A stretch of 34,829 nt of DNA from Selaginella moellendorffii. Its lineage: Eukaryota > Streptophyta > Lycopodiopsida > Selaginellales > Selaginellaceae. The stretch is from positions 69,836-104,664 of the forward strand of contig NW_003314285.1 in NCBI RefSeq assembly GCF_000143415.4, read 5' to 3'. Made by a program: the position numbers and the translations under genes. Shown here piece after piece: positions 27,821 through 34,829 of the stretch (the first letter of the stretch is position 1; each line of letters opens with the position of its first letter). Below the pieces are notes generated by a model. The model was not told the DNA's origin and ran no database searches. It worked only from the letters and a program-made list of their open reading frames with translations.

Positions 27821-27844
27821 TCCCACTTTAACGAAATAGAGCTT
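27821..27844 (-). repeat. right terminal inverted repeat (24 bp)
   Basis: Exact reverse complement of 15579-15602, followed directly by CTAC (27845-27848). Confidence 0.88.
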
Positions 27845-28040
27845 CTACGAAATAAGGGTCTAGTAAATCCTATAAGCACCAACTCCCCATATCCAACACC
27901 TATATGCAAAATGGTGTCAGATGGTGTCTGATATGATTTTGGCATACAAGTGGCCTAATATGAGGACGAAGGTATGCCACTAACTAGAGTAGTATGGAGC
28001 TTAAGCTTAGACCCAAGTAAAATGCAAAACAAATAGCAAC
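27845..28040 (+). repeat. right half of the interrupted repeat, starting with CTAC duplication
   Basis: Matches 5325-5540 over about 200 bp with many scattered differences (shared AACTCCCCATAT, GTCAGATGGTGTCT, GACCCAAGT-like cores). The divergence shows the repeat is old. Confidence 0.75.
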
Positions 28041-28235
28041 ATAATCCAATAGGACTAGCACAAGAGGGCTTGCCAAAGGGATCTAACTGTACCAATCTCC
28101 TATTATTATAGCAGTAAAGAGAGAGTGTCTGTAAGGATTGGTTAACAAATGTCTTTTGATTTTTTTATATCCAAAGTCACATTTGCAATAATATTATTAT
28201 TGGGGAATAAACAATGATAACCTTGGCAAACCTAG
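28041..28235. other. no recognised gene
   Basis: Short AT-rich stretch between the repeat and the next open frame; nothing recognised. Confidence 0.4.
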
Positions 28236-28619
28236 TTACTCTAAAAGTCTTTTACAATCTAGCAATAATAAATCTTGCTTAGTGCATGTGAATGTCCACT
28301 TTAGAATCTTAGTGCAAGGTGTTGATAAAGATGTAGCATATGCTTTCCCATTTTTCTGGCATTTAATAAATTCTGGATATAGGCAAGAAAAAACATTTTG
28401 AATGGCAATTGTGTATCCTCCACTTTCTATTATGACTATGTACTCATTTGCAAGTGCAATAATACATTTTTTGGAAAAAACCTCACACTCAAGTGTTTGA
28501 GTCAAACTTATTTCACCCTGCTTTTGTTTAGAGATGATAGTAATAAATTTTAGTGTCTTACCTTTTCTTGTTGGCCTCCTATACATCTCTGTGGGAATAA
28601 TATCAGGTTTGTTGCTCAT
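28236..28619 (-). CDS. hypothetical 127-aa ORF
   Basis: An uninterrupted minus-strand frame with ordinary protein-like composition (six cysteines, ECEVFSKKCIIALANEYIVIIESGGY), head-to-head with the plus-strand gene that starts at 28618. A GTAAGA donor-like site lies inside near 28560 but splicing there does not keep a good frame. I recognise no family and cannot exclude chance. Confidence 0.25.
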   Translation of the reverse strand: MSNKPDIIPTEMYRRPTRKGKTLKFITIISKQKQGEISLTQTLECEVFSKKCIIALANEYIVIIESGGYTIAIQNVFSCLYPEFIKCQKNGKAYATSLSTPCTKILKWTFTCTKQDLLLLDCKRLLE

Positions 28620-29749
28620 GTCTCTAACTCTCCTCTTCTCAAGATTGAAACCAAATTTCTCAAGGCTTTCAATTTCATCTACAACTCCGAAGCATCTTCA
28701 AAAGACAGTGCTCAAGGATTTTATCGCAAGCAGTTTACTTGATTCGGACTGCAAGAATACTCAACTGGATGAGGCTAGCTTGCGAGAGTTACTATGACAC
28801 GTGCAACTTGCAACTAGCCTCAGAAGGTATGAAAATATTACTACATACTTTTCAATAATATCTCTCTTTTATTTTATTTTATTTTATTTAGGATAAAATC
28901 TTGGATGTGTGAATCTCGAGAGGGGAAACTCCAATAAAAAATTGACTCAATCCTTGAACTAAAACAAACATATCCCTATGAGTTTATCCATGGGATTTTA
29001 TTTCTAGATCAAGTTGTTAGTGAGCAAGAGCACCCCTTCATTTTCAAAATGTTTACTATAGGCCCCGCCTCTAGTATGGATCTTGTTTCCCAAATGGATA
29101 TGTTTGGGTCAAGTGACCTTGCTAATGCATGGGTACATTTTGACGGGGATGGTCCAAAGTTGAGTTGAGCTCATGAGTTGAGCTCAATTCAACACAAGTC
29201 AACTCAAGTCAATATAGTCAATAAGAAATATTACAAAGGAGATCTAAATTGAACAAATGAAAGTTCTAGCAAACTTTAAAATATTAAAATACGTAAATAT
29301 CTAAGTTAAAAGTTTCTATAAGATTGAATTGTTTAAAAAAGACAAAGTTCATGAGAACCTATCTTTTATAAAACTATATTATTTTATTATGACAACTATT
29401 ACAGCTGTCATATTTGATTTGACTACTTAATATTTTGAATACTTTTACAGCTGTAGATACTATTCCTTCATTCAAAAGATTTTTTAGGGTTCTTGAGAAG
29501 ATGGGAAGCAAGGAAAATACAAGATCTGTGAGTAAGAGTTGTAGTGCAAAGGAATGTGAGAATGTTAATTTTGTTTCACTACCACAATCTTCATATTACA
29601 CTCCTGGTCCTTATTACCCATCTGGGAATGTAGAGACCACTATCACGATTGATAAAAATGCTCCTGTTACTTCTGAAACAACAGTCCAAAGCAAGAGAAA
29701 TGAAGAAATGAACAGCACAAGGGAAAGCACCAAGAAATCTACTCCATAA
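28618..29749 (+). pseudogene. degenerating gene with a possible mitochondrial presequence
   Basis: Exons 28618-28826, 28892 to about 29144 and 29451-29749 join in one phase. The first intron has a clear GTATGA donor and a T-rich tract ending TTTAG; the second donor is weak (GGTCC). The start, MSLTLLFSRLKPNFSRLSIS, is rich in Ser, Arg and hydrophobics and free of acids, like a mitochondrial targeting sequence. The body includes FIHGILFLDQVVSEQEHPFIF and GSSDLANAWVHFDGD; the C-terminus is Ser/Thr/Lys-rich. Two in-frame stops (TGA 28795-28797, TAA 28935-28937) lie inside exons while the frame continues beyond each. I do not recognise the family. A dying copy is the simplest reading. Confidence 0.4.
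28868..28890 (+). repeat. (ATTTT)n tract
   Basis: Four to five units of TTTTA forming the pyrimidine tract before the acceptor at 28890-28891. Confidence 0.7.
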
Positions 29750-30216
29750 AACTTTCCATGACATTTGTAATTTACATATTAATTCATATTAAAAACTCTA
29801 TTGCTTGCCTATATCACAATCCTCTCATATGATAAGACCAAGGTATATTTTGCAGTGAATCCTCATTAAAATTTTTTGGGAATTGTTTGTAAATAATGAT
29901 AAAAGAAATCAAAATCTTTTGAAAGACTCAAAAGTAATATCACATCAAAGAATCAACTTTATCTACATTTCCAAGACTAAAAGGCAATCTCACATGAGAG
30001 AATGGTAGCGTGCCAACGTGCTCTACCACTATAATGTGGTCTATATTTCCTTGCAATTTATTTCCCTAGACATTTGGCATGTGTAGAAAAGAATTTATGT
30101 GTAGCAAAGTAGGATTCATCATAATGATAGAGCATGTGATAATCTAAAATTCTAGAAGCTCTTATGTTTACAAGAAAGCTATGATTATGAAGCCCCATTT
30201 CCAAAACTGACATTTA
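29750..30216. other. no recognised gene
   Basis: AT-rich spacer; nothing coding or structural was recognised. Confidence 0.4.
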
Positions 30217-30308
30217 AAGAATCTGAGTATTGTCAGTGTCATAATAAATAAACCTCATTCCCAAGAATCTGAGTATTGTCAGTGTCATAATAAATAAACC
30301 TCATTCCC
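30217..30308. repeat. 46-bp perfect tandem duplication
   Basis: 30217-30262 and 30263-30308 are identical (AAGAATCTGAGTATTGTCAG...). The second copy ends 15 bp before the TATA box of the next gene. Identity implies a recent event. Confidence 0.9.
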
Positions 30309-30323
30309 AAGACTAAAACTTAG

Positions 30324-30330
30324 TATATAA
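30324..30330 (+). promoter_or_regulatory. TATA box of the 30401 gene
   Basis: TATATAAACT about 75 bp before the ATG at 30401, leaving room for a 5' UTR of about 45 nt. Confidence 0.5.
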
Positions 30331-30400
30331 ACTATCTAGAAAAGTTATAGTCATTGTAGGTTTTTTGTTCTTCTTGAGCTCCTTAGAAGTTTATATTGAA

Positions 30401-30946
30401 ATGGCTCAAAGGAGACGCATTGCTAATCATACTTGGTCCCCCAGCATTTCATATCAATCTCCACCTCCATCCCCAAATTCTACCAACATTCCACCTTCAC
30501 CTCCACATAACAATCCTTTTTCTACTGAGGGCTCTAGTGAAGCTGAATTAGAACTCCCTATATGTGAAATTCTAGATCTTGCTACTAGAGAGGGATTGCC
30601 TCTAGCACTTCAAGAGCAATGCCACATGTTTTTGCAAGATCTTGCTCCTGACATGGTAGGACTACTTGAAAGCACAGAATGCTATTACATTCGGTGTCCA
30701 ATATGCTACTTTTTCTTGGACAAGACAAATGGCTCTATGGGTTTACAAACTTTTCTTGAGCACTGTAAGAATTGCCCAACGGTAGGTCTGGAAAATGTGC
30801 ACGTGTGGATGTATAATAGATTCAAGAATGAGTTATAGACACATACCCACTATCGCTTCATGGTGAGGAACAACATCCCCTTGGGAAACACTGCATTGGC
30901 TAGTGCAAAATATGGGGTTTTTAGGCCACCCTATAGTGGAATGTAA
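30401..30946 (+). CDS. hypothetical protein with a CPxC...HxxxC zinc-finger-like motif, in-frame TAG
   Basis: ATG at 30401 downstream of a TATA box. The first 145 codons run to TAG 30836-30838, and the same frame stays open to TAA 30944-30946. The N-terminus is Ser/Pro-rich (SPSISYQSPPPSPNSTNIPPSP); a helical acidic part follows (PICEILDLATREGLPLALQ), then a likely zinc-binding block RCPICYFFLDKTNG...FLEHCKNC. After the TAG the frame reads THTHYRFMVRNNIPLG, which looks protein-like, so the TAG may be a nonsense change and not the true end. A GTAAGA donor at 30942 and a possible exon from 31023 hint at more exons. Family unknown; a DNA- or RNA-binding protein is a guess. Confidence 0.45.
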
Positions 30947-31255
30947 GATTTAAAATTACTTTACTATACTATAGTATTGTCACTATTAAAAGAAAAAATA
31001 TAATAAAATGATATTAGTTGTAGGTAACATACCTTGTTCTAGAAGGTGCTATCATATCACATACAATTGTTTACAAAATGTTGAAGGAGGAGATGGCAAC
31101 ACACAAGCGCTACAAAGTGATGGTGACAAGTGAGAATGATAATCTATAATTATGGTATCTGACACTGACATTGACATCTGACAATTTTACTAACATCTGA
31201 CACTTTCACTGACATCTAATATATAACAATCTTTCCATTTTATATAAGGATGCAA
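30947..31255. other. 3' spacer between convergent genes
   Basis: AT-rich. 31023-31128 reads open (NIPCSRRCYHITYNCL...) and may be a last exon of the 30401 gene. A degenerate TGACATCTGACA-type repeat occurs at about 31160-31215 (ACTGACATCTGACA units). Confidence 0.35.
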
Positions 31256-34200
31256 TTAACTTTCTTCTGCCTCATCATCAACATAATGATTTCTTTTATA
31301 CTTCCTCCTATATTGGTATTGTGGGGAAGATTCACCTTGCATATGTTGAGCCATGGCTTCTGCATAGTCAGGGAGACTTCCAAAGCCTCCAATTCTAGAA
31401 ACTCCAAGTGACTGTGATCTATAAAATAGAATGAAATATATATTGAAATTTTAATAAACATAATTTACCTCCTTGAGGTTGAAGGCAACTCACAAAATCC
31501 TCTGAGCCAGCGTTTGAAGAAATGATGTTCTTCAATAGCAAACACCGACTTACCAGAGTCACGTGCTGCCTCCACCATAGAACCGCTACCTGCTATGCAA
31601 TCAATCACAACACCATCTGGTGGGCAATAGAGCTCAAGCAAGACTTGCATTGCCAATGGAGTTCAGAATCGGTACCCTGGAAACCTGTTGCGGATCTGCT
31701 CATCCACAAGGTTGGGTATGATGTTAGTGGAACTGTCGTACCCAGGCAAAACACATGCTGCATGTTCGCTATCACGAAACCCATCATGTGTGTTTTTGCA
31801 GAAGGCATGATAAGTCCATATTATAACCTGGAAAATAAAAATGTTTAGAAATTAGATAAAAATATAAAATACATACTCACCTTTTCAAGCTTCCCTTGGA
31901 CGCCCTTCGTATCAACGCCAATAGGATCCATGATGCACCCAGAAGAGAATGACTTGAAATGAACTTCTGCTGCGCACGTCATAAGCTCATACATCTAGTT
32001 GGGGTCGTTCGGTAGGATGAAGATGACATGGCCAGCTTCGAGCATAAGTGCTTCGGACAATAGGAATGCATTGCACAAGTGGTCAGGTGTGAGAAAGTTC
32101 CAATCCTCAACTTTCCCATCGATATCTGAAAGACCATCTGGAAAGTCGAAGAGAATGACTGGGAGCACGGGCCTTTGTATCTTTCGGCACCAACGGTTGA
32201 ACTGGCAGCGTATATCCATGTTGATGTCGTCTCCCGTGAAAGATATCAATAATCTACTATAAGAGCCAATGAAGATACCCACAATGCCTCGTTGTGTTAT
32301 TGGGGACATAGGACGGACCTATAAAAGAGCTAAGTGAATGAAAAAAGTAATAAATAGTATGATACCGTTATATGGCGTGTTGTCGATGAGAGTTCCTCCA
32401 ACTCCTCTTCACGAGCATCTCGTCGAGCTGGAATGAAATTACTACCAACAGTCATTGCTGCAAAAAACATGTATTACCACCTTTAGTTTGTAAAATTCAC
32501 TTTTGCTTACCTCGAGGTTCGACGTGATATTCTGTGAACCACTTGATCATCGTTATTTACTGGTAGAACCTGATCCGGATCTTGGTTGTTTGATGGTTGA
32601 ATTGGAGCCTATTCCTGACTGTCTGGTGGTGGAACATGAACTTGATCTGGAGCTTCCTCATCCTCGTCTCCATCGTCATTTGCATTGCCATCGTTGCTAG
32701 CATTGATAATTTCCTTGCGATCTAGTGTAGAGGTCTCCTTCCCTAGGAGCTCCAACTCCCAAGGGCATTCTATCTTCCGTGCCTTTGGAACTCTCACAAA
32801 CATTGTTGGGTACATTCCTCCATCCCTTATACCCTTTGCAACAAATCGAGTGCAAACTGGTGCCTCAAATGGCATGCCTCTATATCGAAGATACCTGTAA
32901 ACAATATATATTAAAAAAATAGTCTTAGAAATCATATTATACCTATAAGCTGCACGTCGCATGAAATAAGGTTGACCATGTTGTCAATCATAAGTTGTTG
33001 TACTTGTAGACTTCTCTGGCAGCCACCCCTCTTTGATCCCTTCCAATGACGTGTTGATGTAGGTGTCGAAAGACATGAATGTGCCATCTGGATCGTCACC
33101 AATGTGTGGTGCCAAGAACTTCTCACCTTCACTTATAGTTTGCGTGATGTAGACAGCCCTTATCATCATGTTCTCAAATAGTTCTGGCAGTCCTTTCTCT
33201 CTGTTCATCAAGTAGACATTGAGGAACTTCAGAGTCTCTATCTATTGCTTATATGAAAGCTTCGATTTTGCGATATTGTAAATCATGTCATCTGGAGTTT
33301 TGTTCACTGCAAAAGTAACATATGCATAATTAAGAAAAATGAAGTGTAATAAATAACTTACATTCATGAGAAGAAATTTTGGCTATAGTCTCTAGCCACT
33401 CCTTTGGCCTGCGATTGTCTGCAATGCATACTAGTTTCTTCAACTTTGAGGACTTTGCATGTTGAATTTTGTGCTCAATTTGTACAAACTCAGCTGAGAG
33501 CTCTTCCCAACTCTTCTCTGGATATGCAAGTTCATAAGCATCTTGCTTAACCTTCACCGAAGGCTAAAAACCAAAACAATTAAAAGAGGCTTTTATAAAA
33601 TAAAAGGGAAAGACATACCTTACACCACACAGCGGGCATAAAATTGATTGGGTTGTTGAACCAAGTTGTACCGTCATTTCGAGTGCGTGAGTGCCGAACA
33701 AGTGTTGCGAGATCATCACCATAATGTTGGCGGATGTCATCCTCACTCAAGTCTGCCAAAAATCGAAGTTGCTCGATGTCATGGACAAGATTTTGTTTTT
33801 GAACAGCGAACTGCCCAAGCCTACATTTAAACACAACAAAACAAGTTAAAGTGGAGTTAGAGGTAAAATTATAAAACTTACGCATTGATCTTTTGGCAGG
33901 CCAAGATAAGTCTGTTGACATCCAAAGGTCCCCTCGCGTAGACATGGCCGACTGGAACGTTGATATGATAGACGGGATCATCGCGAAAATGATCGTCAAT
34001 ACACTTCATCCAAGCTCCATATCGGTGGTTACCGTCAATAATTTGGAACATTGTCCCCGCAAGCTGTCGAGTCTCAGGATGTCTGATAAGCATGTCATCA
34101 AATTCTAGGGACTTCCTCCTCCAAATAGGATCCCAGCTATTCACAATCTCGGGTGTGACAGTAATGATCTCTGTTGTTCCTGGCTTGCAAAAAGAGACTA

Positions 34201-34829
34201 GAAACATACCGATATTTGTTGCAAAGCCATTCTGTTTGAACAAGCTGTATATATCTGGGTTGACATACTTGGATGCTGTGTGGACAAGGTTCGTCTGCTG
34301 CAAACGGCAAAGGGGGATTTCTCTGATCAAGTCACAAGGGCCTGGCCACTTGAGCGCCTCAAGTGTTTGGTGAACTGCTTTTTTCCTTGTCCGCATAACA
34401 GTCTCTTGGAAGCGCTTGTCCACCACGTTGTCAGGAAGGTTTGCAACTCTTTCAGCTCCAGGCTATTCCTCAAGTTCCCTATCGTGAACACCACTAGATT
34501 GCCCAACTTCAGGGATTTGCGTTGGTGGTGGTGGTGGTGGTGGCGAGGGCAGAGGCAATAGTGGTAGTGGTGGTGGCAATGGTGGTTGTGGCGGTGGCGG
34601 CGGGGAAAGAGGCAATAGTGGCAGTGGTGGTGGCAATGGTGGTGGTGGCGGTGGCGATGGAGGTGGTGATGGAGGTGGTGATGGCGGTGGTGGAGGTGGT
34701 GATGGTGGAGGTGATGGTGGTGGAGGTGGTGAATCTCTAATTAAATGTGTCTCTATTGTGCCAATGGACATGTCGATTGTGATGTCATCGTCAGTGCCAA
34801 ATTGACTTCTCGTGTCTTCTTGGCTCCAA
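31256..34829 (-). pseudogene. ParB-like plus beta-class DNA methyltransferase gene, six in-frame stops, partial at right edge
   Basis: Exons on the minus strand: >34829-33882, 33820-33619, 33563-33362, 33306-32943, 32894-32511, 32441-32366, 32318-31881, 31827-31469, 31418-31256. All junctions are GT-AG with introns of 47-69 nt, and the phases agree throughout. The product has a proline-rich N-terminal part, a ParB-like domain (FQIIDGNHRYGAW), a helical middle, an acidic spacer, and a methyltransferase in beta-class order: motif IV-like VILFDFPDG, later motif I VIDCIAGSGSMVEAA and motif II SVFAIEEHHFF. Methylases of this fold act on adenine N6 or cytosine N4. Stops: TAG 34463, 33242, 32609, 31995; TGA 32984, 31663 (first base on the plus strand). 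No frameshift is seen. It is a paralog of the 16007-21629 gene without the FCP1-like end. The gene is probably dead. Confidence 0.75.
34527..34735 (-). repeat. GGT/GGC-rich microsatellite coding a proline-rich tract
   Basis: About 210 bp of imperfect GGT/GGC/GGA triplets; on the minus strand they encode PPPPPSPPPSPPP and PLPLLPL repeats in the N-terminal part of the ParB/methyltransferase gene. The frame is open to the window edge. Confidence 0.85.

Larger units (their letters stand above)
15579..27844. mobile_element. 12.3-kb DNA transposon carrying a ParB/methyltransferase/FCP1-like gene and a DUF7869-type transposase
   Basis: A 12,266-bp unit with perfect 24-bp terminal inverted repeats (15579-15602 and 27821-27844; both contain CTATTTCGTTAAAGTGGGA) and CTAC duplications outside both ends. 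The flanks rejoin into a sequence resembling 5284-5540, an empty-site relative. Inside are two divergent multi-exon genes, about 20 copies of a 22-bp palindrome seen nowhere else in the window, and visibly higher GC content than the flanks. The plus-strand gene encodes a DDE-like protein of the DUF7869 type, the likely transposase. A 4-bp duplication is reported for superfamilies such as Sola and Ginger; which one this belongs to, if any, cannot be decided by eye. The big minus-strand gene is cargo or an accessory mobility gene. Confidence 0.85.

Noticed and set aside
24312-34465. Nuclear stop-codon reassignment (TAG or TGA as sense)
   Set aside because: The 1,649-residue gene uses no internal TAG, TAA or TGA and ends normally; the stops cluster in genes that look decayed.
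9446-34465. Claim that all internal stops prove C-to-T mutation
   Set aside because: TAA, TAG and TGA are each one C-to-T step from CAA, CAG and CGA, so this is always possible and not evidence by itself. Only the absence of indels and of TAA in one gene was kept as a clue.
34522-34740. Plus-strand valine-rich frame (MVVVVVVARAEA)
   Set aside because: Antisense reading of the triplet repeat that codes the proline-rich tract on the minus strand.

Overview
The window looks like nuclear DNA of a land plant. It has plant-type telomere units (CCCTAAA), layers of nested and decayed Ty3/gypsy retroelements, spliceosomal GT-AG introns and a pseudogene of plant-type phosphoglycerate dehydrogenase. 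I cannot name the species; a non-flowering plant is a guess. No rRNA, tRNA or CRISPR array was seen.

Layout. 1-5.3 kb is AT-rich and gene-poor; it holds one small secreted cysteine-containing ORF (minus strand) with its own TATA box and poly(A) signal, and a decayed phosphoglycerate dehydrogenase fragment. 5.3-11.5 kb holds an old Ty3/gypsy integrase fragment and LTR, split by a young 5-kb Ty3/gypsy element with 164-bp LTRs that differ at 2 positions and a single in-frame TAG in pol. 12.0-15.1 kb is a heavily decayed chromovirus on the minus strand (gag, zinc knuckle, protease, RT, GPY/F, chromodomain).

The main feature is 15579-27844: a 12.3-kb unit with perfect 24-bp terminal inverted repeats and a 4-bp CTAC target duplication, inserted into an old repeat whose uninterrupted relative lies at about 5284-5540. 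It carries two divergent genes. On the minus strand is an 11-exon gene whose frames join without error into a 1,649-residue protein: ParB-like domain, methyltransferase-like domain, basic and acidic low-complexity parts, a proline-rich repeat region and an FCP1-like HAD domain. On the plus strand is a transposase-like gene of the DUF7869 type, with an in-frame TAG near its start. Scattered only inside this unit are about 20 copies of one 22-bp palindrome. Four sit in very short introns, 9-11 nt before the 3' splice site; others are in the first intron, the UTR introns, intergenic DNA and even coding exons. The divergent promoter region also has a telomere-like tract, duplicated ~100-bp segments and a GC-rich tandem repeat.

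27.85-34.83 kb returns to AT-rich DNA. It holds a degenerating plus-strand gene with a possible mitochondrial presequence, a TATA-driven plus-strand gene with a CPxC/HxxxC motif, and, running off the right edge, a second ParB-like plus beta-class DNA methyltransferase gene (minus strand). In this copy splice sites and frame are preserved over at least 10 exons but six in-frame stops interrupt it. It lacks both the palindromes and the FCP1-like domain.

Working idea: the two ParB-methyltransferase genes belong to one family of eukaryotic cargo genes derived from a prokaryote- or phage-like ParB-methyltransferase fusion. In the 12.3-kb unit such a gene travels with a transposase and with a dispersed palindrome that may be its binding site, its methylation target or an introner-like repeat. 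This link is inference.
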